Below are positions 44,604 through 53,826 of a stretch of DNA of 64,000 nucleotides, piece by piece; position 1 is the first letter of the stretch, and every line of letters starts with the position of its first letter. This stretch comes from Herbaspirillum huttiense (GTDB lineage Bacteria > Pseudomonadota > Gammaproteobacteria > Burkholderiales > Burkholderiaceae_D). The translations under genes were made by a program, and so were the position numbers. Below the pieces are notes generated by a model. It worked only from the letters and a program-made list of their open reading frames with translations. It had not been told where the DNA came from and did no database searches. The stretch covers positions 2,852,001 to 2,916,000 of the forward strand of contig NZ_CP037993.1 of assembly GCF_004367745.1 (NCBI RefSeq), read 5' to 3'.

Positions 44604-47036
44604 TCAGGCGACCTGTGCATCGCCGCCCGGCGGCAGCACCGCCGGTGCAGCGATTTCCTGTCCCGCCACCGGATACGGCACGTCGATGCCATCGACTTCC
44701 ACCGCCACGTTTTCCGGCAGCATCACGATGATCTGGAAGGCACGGAAGGCAGCCCCCTCTTCGCTATCCATGAAGCGGATCTCGATCTTGCCGTGTTCAC
44801 GGGTGACGAAGTCCAGCACCGCATCCATGCCCACGCCGCGTCCCGATACCTCGGTCACTTCGCTGCGTGTTGAGAAGCCCGGCTGCAGGATCAGGCGCGC
44901 GATCTCGGCATCGGTGAGTACCTGGTCCACGCTGATGAGCTGCTTCTCGATAGCGATCTGGCGCACCTTGTGCAGCGCCAGGCCACGGCCATCGTCGGAC
45001 AGGGCCATCTGGAACATGTCTTCCATCACGCCCATTTCCAGCTTGATGGTGCCGGCTTCGGGCTTGCCCTTGGCCAGGCGCTCTTCGCCCGATTCCAGGC
45101 CGTGATCCACCGCATTGCGGATCAGGTGCATGAATACGTTCTGCAACAGCGGCGAAGCAAAACTGTGGACCACATAGCCGTTGTCGTCGATCTGCACTAT
45201 CGGGGCCGACTTGCCGAGGTCGCTGGCCAGCGCCGGCAGCGAATCGATGACCGGGGCCAGTACTTCCTCGATGGTCTCGGTACCCAGCAGGCGCAGGGTA
45301 CGGCGCACGTCGTTGCGCACGGCCACCAGCTCGTGCAGGTTGGCAGTATTGACGTTCTCCAGACGCAGCAGGCTTTCCTGGATGTGCTTGCGGTCGATGG
45401 TCAGGACATGGCGTTCGTAGCCCGGCAACACCTGCTCGCCACCACTACCGGCGCTGGCACCACGGCCCAGCGTGACGTCGTTGATGCGGGCGTAGCGGTC
45501 GATGATCTCGCGCACCTGGGCCAGTTGCAGCAGCAGCTCTTCCTGGCTCCAGACGGCGCCGCTGGCCGGATGGCGCAGGTCGTCATAATGCTGCTCGGTG
45601 TGGTGGACCACGTTGGCCAGGTGCAGCAGGCCGTAGGTGCGGCCGTTGCCCTTGATGGTGTGCATGTTGCGGAACAGCTTGGCGATGGCGAAGGCCGTCG
45701 CCTGCGGGTTCTGGTGCACGATCTGCTCGTTCTCGTCCAGGAAGCGGCGGGCGCTGACGATGAATTCGGCAAACTTGGCCGGGGCCACGGCGAGGATTTC
45801 GCCGATCATTTCCAGTTCGCGCTTCTGCTCGTTGGCTTCGGCAGCCAGGTGGCGCAGCTCGGTCACATCGCGCACGCACAGCATCAGGCGGATCACCATG
45901 TCCTGCTCATCAGTGATGGGCGACCACGAGAGATCGAGGATCTTCACGCTGCCATCGGCCATGGTCTTTTCGATTTCGCCGACCATCAGGTGTTCGTTGA
46001 AGCTGAAGTTCATAACGTCTTCGCCGATGCAGGCGCCGCCGATGGCTTCGATCTGCGAGAGCGTGTCGGCGCCGAGATTGGTGTTGGAGAAGACCAGTTC
46101 CATCACGTCGCGGCCGGCGATGTCGGTGGTGTCGAACACCGTTTCCAGGAAGGCCGAATACTCCGGATGCACCTTGTTGCCATCGACGATGGTGAGAATG
46201 CCCTGCGGAATGTTCTGCAGCATGGCCTGCATGTCGGCGGTCTTCTGGCGCACCTGGGCCGAGGCTTCCTCGATCTTCTCGACCATGCCATTGAAGGCGA
46301 CGACGGAATGGCCCACTTCGTCCATGCGCTGCACCGGCAGGCGGCGGGTGAAGTCCTGGCTGGTGGCGATTTCACCCATCATGGCGGCCATGCGGCTGAT
46401 CGGACCGGTGATCTGGCGGTACAGCAGGAAGCCCAGGCCACCCAGCAGCAATACCGCGACCACGGTGACGATGCTGATGGTGGTGGTGGTCTGCGCCAGC
46501 TTGCCGTTCAGCGAGGCAATGGCGTTGTCCTTGAATCGGTTCTTCTCGATGCGCAGGGTGTTGACGATGCCTTCCAGCTCGGTCTGGTACTGCATCACGC
46601 CGCCGAAGAACTGCGCTTGCGCGATCTCGTTCTTGCCGGCCAGCTTGAACTTGGCGGTGGTATCGATGGCACCGAAGTAATTGTCCAGGCTTTCCTTGGC
46701 CTGCTCGATCAGCCCGCGCTGCGCTACGCCCTCAGCCTGCTGCGCCTGCAGGGCCAGTGCCTTTTCCAGCACGGCCTTCTTCTCGGCCAGCTTGTCGTTT
46801 TCCTGCGCGACCAGTTGATTGTCGGTCTCGTTGACCATCACCATGGCGGCCAACTGCACATCCTTCAACTGCCCCATGAGATCGGCCGAGGCCAGCACGC
46901 TGGGCATCACGCCCTCGGTCACCGAACGCACCTCCACGGCGCTGCTACGGGATTGCATCATCGCGTAGCCGCCGATACCGGCGATCGCGACAAAGGTAAG
47001 TATCACCAATAGCGTGATACGCATGCGGATGGTCAT
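44604..47036 (-). CDS. Membrane-bound MCP/CheA hybrid histidine kinase (4HB-HAMP-PAS-HPt-HATPase)
   Basis: An 810-residue kinase. Residues 7-26 and ~187-206 are transmembrane helices bounding a four-helix-bundle MCP-type periplasmic sensor. HAMP spans ~207-262 and a PAS domain ~268-395. An HPt domain (~415-520) holds the phospho-His459 in MHTIKGNGRTYG, as in CheA P1. A CheA-type ATPase follows (~560-770) with HLIRNAVDHGLES, SDDGRG and GRGVGMDAV. The CheA dimerisation and CheW-like P5 domains are absent. Start 47036 has an AAGGGG ribosome site. It heads the operon to a mini-MCP, two CheX-like proteins and CheY. Confidence 0.9.
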   Translation of the reverse strand: MTIRMRITLLVILTFVAIAGIGGYAMMQSRSSAVEVRSVTEGVMPSVLASADLMGQLKDVQLAAMVMVNETDNQLVAQENDKLAEKKAVLEKALALQAQQAEGVAQRGLIEQAKESLDNYFGAIDTTAKFKLAGKNEIAQAQFFGGVMQYQTELEGIVNTLRIEKNRFKDNAIASLNGKLAQTTTTISIVTVVAVLLLGGLGFLLYRQITGPISRMAAMMGEIATSQDFTRRLPVQRMDEVGHSVVAFNGMVEKIEEASAQVRQKTADMQAMLQNIPQGILTIVDGNKVHPEYSAFLETVFDTTDIAGRDVMELVFSNTNLGADTLSQIEAIGGACIGEDVMNFSFNEHLMVGEIEKTMADGSVKILDLSWSPITDEQDMVIRLMLCVRDVTELRHLAAEANEQKRELEMIGEILAVAPAKFAEFIVSARRFLDENEQIVHQNPQATAFAIAKLFRNMHTIKGNGRTYGLLHLANVVHHTEQHYDDLRHPASGAVWSQEELLLQLAQVREIIDRYARINDVTLGRGASAGSGGEQVLPGYERHVLTIDRKHIQESLLRLENVNTANLHELVAVRNDVRRTLRLLGTETIEEVLAPVIDSLPALASDLGKSAPIVQIDDNGYVVHSFASPLLQNVFMHLIRNAVDHGLESGEERLAKGKPEAGTIKLEMGVMEDMFQMALSDDGRGLALHKVRQIAIEKQLISVDQVLTDAEIARLILQPGFSTRSEVTEVSGRGVGMDAVLDFVTREHGKIEIRFMDSEEGAAFRAFQIIVMLPENVAVEVDGIDVPYPVAGQEIAAPAVLPPGGDAQVA

Positions 47037-47385
47037 GGAATTCCCCTTGAGGTGGCGGTGAACCGGCGCAGGTTTGGTCATTTGCTTCAGCTTCTTCCCT
47101 GGAAACTGAACGAATGAACAGCCGGTCTGGATGCGGGGCGCATTGTTACACTGAAGTATTACTGCTCCATGACAACAAAAAATTACACTTTTGCGTTTAT
47201 CGGAGACTCGCATTTGCCCTGCCAAGGGCGATCTGCGACAGCATCTTCCTACATCAGCTTGGGGAGCTGTCCGATGGGCTGCCGCCGAGGAAGGGCCTAA
47301 TGTGAAGCTTTTGGCGGCTTGGCCCTATGCGCCCTGCTGTCCTCACGCTTACCCATTTGCTTTGCCAGTTGAACAGGAGCCTCCC
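47037..47385. other. 349-bp divergent intergenic region
   Basis: Lies between the chemosensory-like kinase (minus) and an SDR gene (plus), so it must hold both promoters. An AT-rich patch at about 47150-47210 is the likeliest control site. No convincing -35/-10 pair, FliA-type promoter or additional gene was found. Confidence 0.4.
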
Positions 47386-48171
47386 ATGCCCAGCCTCAAT
47401 CCCTCCCAATTGCAACGTTTCAAGGACAAGGTCGTCATCGTCACCGGGGCCGCCTCCGGCATCGGCGAAGCGACTGCGCGCCGCTTTTCGGACGAAGGCG
47501 CGAAGGTATTGCTGGCCGATCGCAATGCTGCCGCACTGACCAAGGTCTTCGATTCCCTGCCGGCCGAGCGCAGCGCCGCGCGCGAAACCGATGTGTCGCA
47601 CCATGAAGACGTGCGCCAGATGGTGGAATTCGCCATCGAACGCTTTGGCCGCATCGACGTCCTGGTCAGCGACGCCGGCATCTTCGCCGAAGGCGACATC
47701 ACCCAGGTCAGCCCGGAAGACTGGCACCACGTCCAGGCCACCAATGTCAACGGCGTGTTCTACGGGGCGCGCGAAGCCATGCCCCATCTGGAGAAGACGC
47801 GCGGATGCATCGTCAACGTGGCCTCGGTCTCGGGACTGGGCGCCGACTGGAATCTGGCGGCCTACAACACCTCCAAGGGTGCCGTCGTCAACCTCACCCG
47901 CGCCATGGCCCTGGATTTCGGCCGCAAGGGCGTGCGTGTGAATGCAGTCTGCCCCAGCCTCACCTTCACCGGCATGACCGCCGATGTGGCTGAGGACCAG
48001 GAACAGCTGGCCAAGTTTGCCGAACGCATTCCGCTCGGCCGCGGTGCCGACCCGGTTGAAGTTGCTTCCGTGATCGCCTTCCTGGCCAGCCCTGATGCCG
48101 GCTTCGTGACCGGTGTGAACCTGCCGGTCGACGGTGGCGTCACCGCCTCCAACGGCCAGCCGCCGCAATGA
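47386..48171 (+). CDS. Short-chain dehydrogenase/reductase
   Basis: A 261-residue classical SDR. TGAASGIGEATA binds NAD(P); the usual NNAG reads SDAG; the catalytic Ser is in NVASVSG and YxxxK in YNTSKGAVVN; PVDGGVTASNG is near the end. The start at 47386 has an AGGAG ribosome site. Closest in style to 2,3-butanediol or 3-ketoacyl reductases, but the substrate cannot be decided. A small gene follows on the same strand. Confidence 0.92.
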   Translation: MPSLNPSQLQRFKDKVVIVTGAASGIGEATARRFSDEGAKVLLADRNAAALTKVFDSLPAERSAARETDVSHHEDVRQMVEFAIERFGRIDVLVSDAGIFAEGDITQVSPEDWHHVQATNVNGVFYGAREAMPHLEKTRGCIVNVASVSGLGADWNLAAYNTSKGAVVNLTRAMALDFGRKGVRVNAVCPSLTFTGMTADVAEDQEQLAKFAERIPLGRGADPVEVASVIAFLASPDAGFVTGVNLPVDGGVTASNGQPPQ

Positions 48172-48205
48172 ACCACAAGTGATTGAAAGTGAAGAGGAGC
48201 CCATC

Positions 48206-48385
48206 GTGAGCGACAAGATTCCCCTACCCGAAGAAACCACGGAATCCACCGAGACCGGCATGGATCAGCGCAAGCCCAAGCCTCTGCCGCACCAGGCGGT
48301 GCAAGAGCGCAGCAACGGCGCGACGGATCCGTCCCGGCAATCGACCGACACGGATGAACATCCGATGTCTGTTGGCAAGCCCTGA
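48206..48385 (+). CDS. Small hydrophilic protein of unknown function
   Basis: A 59-residue, charged and Pro/Thr-rich protein (VSDKIPLPEETTEST ...) with no hydrophobic segment, likely disordered. The GTG start at 48206 has AGGAG 7 bases upstream, and it lies between an SDR and the phospholipase D gene on the same strand. Unknown family; could be a stress-related small protein. Moderate confidence that it is translated. Confidence 0.55.
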   Translation: MSDKIPLPEETTESTETGMDQRKPKPLPHQAVQERSNGATDPSRQSTDTDEHPMSVGKP

Positions 48386-48436
48386 TCCCATTCACACCAC
48401 AACGATCACAAAAGTCACGTGTCTCCGGAGGCCATG

Positions 48437-50746
48437 ATGTCGTCCACCCCTGTCCAGGAATCCCCCGCAGCGGGGCTGCTGCAGCCCGGCCGCAATTGCT
48501 GGCGGGTGGAACATGCGCAGCGTTTCAAGCTGCTCATCGACGCCGCCGATTATTTCCGCGCCTTGCGCATGGCCCTGCTCAACGCCCGGCGCAGCGTCTT
48601 CATTCTCGGCTGGGATATCGACAGCCGTACCGTCCTGGTACCCGATATCAATGACACCGACGATAGCTTGCCGCCGCAGCTGGGTGACCTGCTGCATGCG
48701 CTGGTCGAGCGCCAGCCCGATCTGCACATCCGCGTGCTGAACTGGGACTACGCCATGCTCTACGCGCTGGAACGTGAATGGATGATTGCCCGCAAGCCGG
48801 GCCGTGCGCGTAACAAGCGGCTGCATTTCCGTACCGATGCGCGCCATCCGGTCGGCGCTTCGCATCATCAGAAGATCGTGGTGATCGATGACAAGCTGGC
48901 GTTCGTGGGCGGCCTTGACCTGACCCGCTGCCGCTGGGATACGCCGGAACATCTCCCAGAGAACCCGCTGCGGCGCGATCCCGACGACAAGCCTTACGCC
49001 CCTTTCCATGACGTGCAGGCCATGGTCGACGGCGATGTCGCCCGTGCCTTGGGTGAATTGGCGCGTCGGCGCTGGAATCTGGCCGGCTATGCAGAGCGCC
49101 GTACCGCGTTGATGCAAGCCACCAGCTTGCCTGCCGTTGATCCATGGCCACAGGGATTCGAGCCCGATCTGTGCGATCTGCGGGTCGGCATCTCGCGCAC
49201 CGAACCTGCCTACGAAGATCGTCCGGGGGTGTTTGAAGTGCGCGAACTCTATCTTGATGCCATCGCCGGTGCGCAGCATCACCTGTTCTTCGAAAACCAG
49301 TACTTCACCTCGAACGTGCTGTCCGAAGCGATTGGCGCGCGCCTGCGCGAACCGCAAGGCCCCGAAGTGGCCGTCATATCTCCGCAGACCCAGAGCGGCT
49401 GGCTGGAGCAGGCCACCATGGGCGCGCTGCGCGCCCGCATCCATCACCGTCTCAAAAGCGCCCTGGAAAACCAGGGCGAGCAGGCCGCTACGCGCTACCA
49501 GATGTATTGCCCGCACCTGCCCGGCCTGGAGGATGGCTGCTGCCTGAACGTCCACAGCAAGGTCTTCAGCATGGATGACCGGCTGTTCTCGGTCGGCTCG
49601 GCCAACATGAGCAATCGCTCCATGGCCTTCGACACCGAATGCAACCTGACCATCGAATTGCAGGGCGATGCCGCCAAGCAGGACGAAATCCGCGCGGCCA
49701 TCGCGCTCATGCGCAACCGCCTGCTGGCCGAGCATCTGGGCGTCGCACCTGCCGATGTGCAAGCCGCCCTTCAGCAGGACCAAAGCCTGCATGGCGCCAT
49801 CGCCCGCTTGCGCAAGGCAGAACGGCGCGAACTGCGCCCCATGGATCCGCGCCTCATCCCGGAGCTGGATGCCTTGACCCAGGACAATGCCGTCTTCGAT
49901 CCGGAACGCCCCATCAGCCCCGATGAAATCGTCGATGCCTATGTGCCGCACAGTGCCAGAAAGCCGGTGCCGCGCCGCATGATCGGCCTGGGCGTGCTGG
50001 CCGTGGCACTGGTGGTCTTTGCATTGGCCTGGCGATTCACACCGCTGCGCGAATGGATCAATCTGAGCTCGCTGATTGCGCTGGCGCGCAGCGTCGACCA
50101 GATGCCCTTCACGCCGGCCATCGTGATTGCGGCCTTCGTGGTGGCGGGCATGCTGATGGTACCCATCACGGTGCTGATCGCGGTCGCGGGGGTAGTGTTC
50201 GGGCCGGTGAATGGCGGCCTGTATGCCACGGCGGGCGTGGGCTTGAGCGCCCTGCTCGGCTTCGGCCTGGGCCATTGGCTGGGGCATGACGCGCTGCGCG
50301 ACATGCTGGGTCCGCGCATCAACAACCTGAGCCGCCGCTTTGCCCAGCGCGGCATCGCTGCCATGGCCGTGGTGCGGCTGCTGCCGATTGCGCCCTTCAC
50401 GGTCGTCAACGTGGTGGCAGGCGCGTCGCACCTTGGCTTGCGCGATTACCTGCTGGGCACCTTGATCGGCATGGCCCCCGGTATCGCGCTGACGGTGGTG
50501 TTCTCGCACAACCTGGCCGAAGCCATCCGCCATCCCAGTTTACAGACCGTGCTGATTCTGGTCGGCGTGACCGCCGCGCTGATGTTGATGGCGTTTGGCT
50601 TGCAGAAGCTGCTCAAGCCGCGCGTCGGGAAGAAATCGAAATCGTCCGCATCGTCCACCCGCAAGAGCCCTGCGTCGCACACGCCGGGCGATGAGGGCAT
50701 GGCGCGCGTCAGCGCCGAGCATGGCGTGGAGGCGAGGCAGGCCTGA
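48437..50746 (+). CDS. Phospholipase D-like / VTT (DedA-like) membrane fusion protein
   Basis: A 769-residue protein. Residues ~1-480 are a phospholipase D fold with two HKD motifs: HHQKIVVIDD (His144, Lys146, Asp151) and HSKVFSMDD (~residue 373). Residues ~520-740 are a VTT/SNARE-associated membrane domain with several helices (AGVVFGPVNGGLYATAGVG, RLLPIAPFTVVNVVAG). The tail is basic and Ser-rich. The ATG at 48437 is 5 bases after GGAGG. It likely acts on phospholipids at the inner membrane, for instance as a cardiolipin-synthase-like enzyme. Its stop overlaps the next gene. Confidence 0.92.
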   Translation: MSSTPVQESPAAGLLQPGRNCWRVEHAQRFKLLIDAADYFRALRMALLNARRSVFILGWDIDSRTVLVPDINDTDDSLPPQLGDLLHALVERQPDLHIRVLNWDYAMLYALEREWMIARKPGRARNKRLHFRTDARHPVGASHHQKIVVIDDKLAFVGGLDLTRCRWDTPEHLPENPLRRDPDDKPYAPFHDVQAMVDGDVARALGELARRRWNLAGYAERRTALMQATSLPAVDPWPQGFEPDLCDLRVGISRTEPAYEDRPGVFEVRELYLDAIAGAQHHLFFENQYFTSNVLSEAIGARLREPQGPEVAVISPQTQSGWLEQATMGALRARIHHRLKSALENQGEQAATRYQMYCPHLPGLEDGCCLNVHSKVFSMDDRLFSVGSANMSNRSMAFDTECNLTIELQGDAAKQDEIRAAIALMRNRLLAEHLGVAPADVQAALQQDQSLHGAIARLRKAERRELRPMDPRLIPELDALTQDNAVFDPERPISPDEIVDAYVPHSARKPVPRRMIGLGVLAVALVVFALAWRFTPLREWINLSSLIALARSVDQMPFTPAIVIAAFVVAGMLMVPITVLIAVAGVVFGPVNGGLYATAGVGLSALLGFGLGHWLGHDALRDMLGPRINNLSRRFAQRGIAAMAVVRLLPIAPFTVVNVVAGASHLGLRDYLLGTLIGMAPGIALTVVFSHNLAEAIRHPSLQTVLILVGVTAALMLMAFGLQKLLKPRVGKKSKSSASSTRKSPASHTPGDEGMARVSAEHGVEARQA

Positions 50747-51549
50747 TGCGCTCCGGTAGCCTGTCCCATCGCGCCGCCGAGTACCAGCCGGCATCGACGG
50801 CGGAGGCGCGTTCCGATACGGAACTCGTCCTCACCGGCGATGTGCCATTGCGCGACCTCGACCCATGGCCGCTCACCGTGGCGACGTACAACATCCATGG
50901 GGCGATCGGCACCGATGACGTATTCTCCCCGCAGCGCATTGTCCAGGTGCTCAAGGAAATCAATGCGGATGTGGTGGCCCTGCAGGAAGTGCCCCTGGGC
51001 GGCTCCTCGCAGCCGGATGTGCTGTCCTTGCTAAGGAAAGAGACTGGATTTTTCGCGGTCGAGGGACCGACCATGGAGAGTGCCGAACGCCGTTATGGCA
51101 ATGCCGTCCTGAGCCGCTACCCCATTCTTGCCAAACAGAGCATCGACTTGTCCTTCGGCAGCCGCGAACCGCGCGGCGCACTGGATGCGGATATCGATTG
51201 CCACGGCCACATGCTGCGCGTGATCGCCACCCATCTGGGGCTCAAGCCCGCTGAGCGGCGTGCCCAGATCAAACGGCTGCTGCAGGCCTTCGATACCGAC
51301 CAGGCACCGGTGATCCTCATGGGCGACGTCAATGAATGGTTCATGTGGGGGCGAGCCCTGCGCTGGCTGGTTTCCCACTTCGAGGCCGCACCCGCACCGC
51401 GCACGTTCCCATCTCGCTGGCCGCTGTTTGCGCTGGACCGCATCTGGATCAGCCCGCGTCAACGCCTGCTGCAGGTGCAGGTCCACCGCACCGCCCTGTC
51501 ACGCGTGGCCTCTGACCATTTGCCGCTGGTGGCCCATATCGATGGCTGA
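50746..51549 (+). CDS. Endonuclease/exonuclease/phosphatase family protein
   Basis: A 267-residue EEP-fold hydrolase. VATYNIHGAIG, VALQEV, YGNAVLSRYPI, VIATHLGLKPAERRAQ, LMGDVNEW and the final SDHLPLVAHI give all metal- and catalysis-related motifs. The ATG overlaps the stop of the phospholipase D fusion by one base; this pairing suggests the two act on the same substrate, probably a phospholipid or phosphodiester. No signal peptide. Confidence 0.92.
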   Translation: MRSGSLSHRAAEYQPASTAEARSDTELVLTGDVPLRDLDPWPLTVATYNIHGAIGTDDVFSPQRIVQVLKEINADVVALQEVPLGGSSQPDVLSLLRKETGFFAVEGPTMESAERRYGNAVLSRYPILAKQSIDLSFGSREPRGALDADIDCHGHMLRVIATHLGLKPAERRAQIKRLLQAFDTDQAPVILMGDVNEWFMWGRALRWLVSHFEAAPAPRTFPSRWPLFALDRIWISPRQRLLQVQVHRTALSRVASDHLPLVAHIDG

Positions 51550-51569
51550 CCAGCTGATGACGCGCAGGC

Positions 51570-51908
51570 TCAGCCTGCGCTGCGCTTGCCGCTCCACAGC
51601 TTGACTGCCAACGCGATCCAGATCAGCAGGAACAGCATGTTGCCCGGCAGCCAGATCATCTGCGTCCATACATAATCGCGTACCCACATCGAGACTGCCT
51701 CACGGCAATCGCAGACGTGATCGGCGTAAAACAATTCGCCGCCGCTGCGCGCGGCGACGAACTGCAGCCAGAGAAATCCCAGGAAAAACGGAATGCCGAC
51801 GAAGCCGGTGAGACACCAGCGCCGCATCTTGCGATAGCGGCGGCAGAATTCCTGGCCATCGCCGGAAGCATCACCGCCCCGGCATGACTGCATAGCGTTG
51901 CTGTGCAT
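51570..51908 (-). CDS. Small membrane protein of unknown function
   Basis: A 112-residue protein with two transmembrane helices (LTGFVGIPFFLGFLWLQF and LPGNMLFLLIWIALAVKLW) flanking a short loop with CDC. Start 51908 (MHSNAMQS) follows AGGGGG, better than the in-frame start at 52034. The 3' end contains an inverted repeat (51562-51570 with 51572-51580) that may terminate the convergent endonuclease-family gene. Family unknown. Confidence 0.65.
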   Translation of the reverse strand: MHSNAMQSCRGGDASGDGQEFCRRYRKMRRWCLTGFVGIPFFLGFLWLQFVAARSGGELFYADHVCDCREAVSMWVRDYVWTQMIWLPGNMLFLLIWIALAVKLWSGKRSAG

Positions 51909-52325
51909 ATTTCCCCCTTGCACTGGCATATGTTGCATGTGTGGTCTGCCCCTGGGTTGCCCACGCGCCGTCGTGACGACGCCCAAATGCGCGGCGGCAA
52001 CCATGCGCCAGTCTCCCGTGAGGGATGCTGGCAATGTCTGTTCGGATCAACGTCGTCTGGAATTGCGCCGGCCTGCACCGGTGCATGGGAAGAAGCAGGT
52101 CACCCGCTGAACAGGTGGCTCGCATTTCCCGAGGGCTGTCCTCCGCGCCCTCTGCGGAGGAAGAGATGGATTCTTGTCGTCGAAAGCCGCCGTCTGCTGG
52201 CGCTTTCAGCGTATCCCGGTGGCCCGGAATCGCTGATTTTTGACGCAAAAGTCCACTTGCCCAGAACCAATACGATACGTTTCGTCTCGGATTCTAGGTG
52301 CAATCGGGGTACTGCTCAATAAAAT
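51909..52325. other. 417-bp gap with an imperfect palindrome
   Basis: No gene is supported. ACGATACGTTTCGT at 52272-52285 is a 14-base palindrome with one mismatched pair around ACGT, of a kind seen in TetR-family operators. It lies 3' of the tetR gene rather than at its promoter, so its role is open. The last ~120 bp are less GC-rich than the surroundings. Confidence 0.35.
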
Positions 52326-52880
52326 TTACGTTTGTTGGCTCGAAATTTTACTTGGCGTCAAAAGGGGTTGGGACAGCGCAATGCTGCCCAGGACCAGTTT
52401 CAGTTGGGACTGGATCTGGCGTTCATCGATGTCGGCGCTGCCAGTCAGCAGACGTTGCAGTACGGGGGCGTACAGCAGGTCGAAGACCAGGTTGAGGTCG
52501 GCATCTTCCCGGAATTCGCCGCGCTGGGCGCCACGGCGCAGCACGTTGACCAGCGCCAGGCGGCGCGGCACCAGGTAGTTGTCGTTGAAAATGCGGCGGC
52601 TCTCGGGCTCGAACTGGGCCAGCGCGATCATCTCGCGCACCACCCGGCCGGACTTGCCACGCAACAGTTGGGACAGTTGCAGCATGTGCTGTTCGATGTC
52701 GTCGCGGGCCGAACCGCTGTCGCCCAGCGGCGGCAAGGGTTCCACCGCGCGCAGCAGCGCTTCCATGGCCAGTGCGCTCTTGTTGGGCCACCAGCGGTAG
52801 ATGGTAGCCTTGCCTACGCCGGCGCGCGCCGCCACGCCCTCCAGGGAGAGCTTGTCGAAACCGATCTCCTCGAGCATCAC
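52326..52880 (-). CDS. TetR/AcrR-family transcriptional regulator (start uncertain)
   Basis: A TetR-type repressor of at least 184 residues. The HTH reads LSLEGVAARAGVGKATIYRWWPNK, followed by the helical ligand-binding domain. The first standard start is GTG at 52880, but the open frame continues upstream with typical family sequence (GRRRNAVSHDAILDATYVM) to about 52990 with no ATG, GTG or TTG. Translation may start at a CTG near 52976, or there may be a lesion in the 5' end. The ligand and target are unknown. Confidence 0.83.
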   Translation of the reverse strand: MMLEEIGFDKLSLEGVAARAGVGKATIYRWWPNKSALAMEALLRAVEPLPPLGDSGSARDDIEQHMLQLSQLLRGKSGRVVREMIALAQFEPESRRIFNDNYLVPRRLALVNVLRRGAQRGEFREDADLNLVFDLLYAPVLQRLLTGSADIDERQIQSQLKLVLGSIALSQPLLTPSKISSQQT

Positions 52881-53084
52881 ATAAGTGGCATCGAGGATGG
52901 CGTCATGACTGACGGCATTCCTGCGGCGACCGGTGGCCGGATCGGAGATGAAGGTGAGAGAAATGATGTGCTCCAGATGACAAAGGCATGTTTTCCGTCA
53001 TTGATAACGGCATGCTTTTGGACAACTTGAGCGATTGACAGCAAAAAAACGAAGATTTTTGTGACAAAAATCCCGGAAATCTCA

Positions 53085-53777
53085 TTACTGCATCGTCACC
53101 GCGTCCAAGGGACGGCCGAAACGCTCCAGACGCGGCTTGTAGAACTGGTCGGCATCCAGGGAGAAGGCGATGCGACGGGTGCGCCCCATCAGTTCGCTGC
53201 GGGCGAAGAAGCCGAAGTAGCGCGAATCCATGCTGTTGTCCCGATTGTCGCCCAGCATCATGTAATGATCGGCCGGCACCACCACCGGGCCGAAGCTGCT
53301 GTGCAGGCTGGGATGGGCCTCCGACAGGCGCACCAGGTGATTCATCCCGTCCAGCCTTTCATCGCGGTAGTGTGCCTGGTCGACGCCATCTCCGCTTTCG
53401 GGACGCGCGTGCGCCGGGCCGTAGCTGGCGGGCTGGCCGTTGATGAAGAGCACGTTGTCACGCAACTCCACCACATCGCCTGGCAGGCCGATGATGCGCT
53501 TGAGCAGCAGTTCGCCGGCCTGCCGCGAATCGATGGTGACGATATCGCCACGCTGCGGTTCGCCCAGGCGCAGCAGGCTGATGTGGGTGAGCGGCAGGCG
53601 CAGGTCATAGGCCAGCTTGTCGACCAGGATGCGGTCGCCCACCATCACGGTCGGCAGCATGGAGCCGCTGGGCACCACGTTGTAGTCGGCGATGGCACTG
53701 CGAAACACCACCATCAGCGCGATGAAGGCCAGCAGGCCCTTGTTGGCTGCTGCCAGTTGTTTGAGGGGGAAGCTCAT
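53085..53777 (-). CDS. lepB: Signal peptidase I
   Basis: A 230-residue inner-membrane serine peptidase of the S26 family. One N-terminal transmembrane helix is followed by VPSGSMLPTVMVGD with the catalytic Ser, LLKRIIGLPGD with the catalytic Lys, and box GDNRDNSMDSRYFGF. It is not next to lepA or rnc, the usual lepB neighbours in Burkholderiales, so it is probably an additional paralogue. Confidence 0.93.
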   Translation of the reverse strand: MSFPLKQLAAANKGLLAFIALMVVFRSAIADYNVVPSGSMLPTVMVGDRILVDKLAYDLRLPLTHISLLRLGEPQRGDIVTIDSRQAGELLLKRIIGLPGDVVELRDNVLFINGQPASYGPAHARPESGDGVDQAHYRDERLDGMNHLVRLSEAHPSLHSSFGPVVVPADHYMMLGDNRDNSMDSRYFGFFARSELMGRTRRIAFSLDADQFYKPRLERFGRPLDAVTMQ

Positions 53778-53826
53778 GTTGCCGTCTCGTTGTTTGTTTT
53801 CACGAAGACCACCATGCTAAATGAAT

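Noticed and set aside
44970-47012. Plus-strand open frame of 680 codons antisense to the hybrid kinase
   Set aside because: Shadow frame with no motifs; the minus strand encodes recognisable sensor, HPt and ATPase domains.
47037-47385. Possible FliA (sigma-28) promoter for the chemosensory-like operon
   Set aside because: TCCGATAA is present on the minus strand near 47200, but no TAAA-type -35 is at the right distance.
52272-52285. ACGATACGTTTCGT as the operator of the TetR regulator
   Set aside because: It lies downstream of the tetR gene and not at an evident promoter, and it has mismatches; kept only as a note on the gap.
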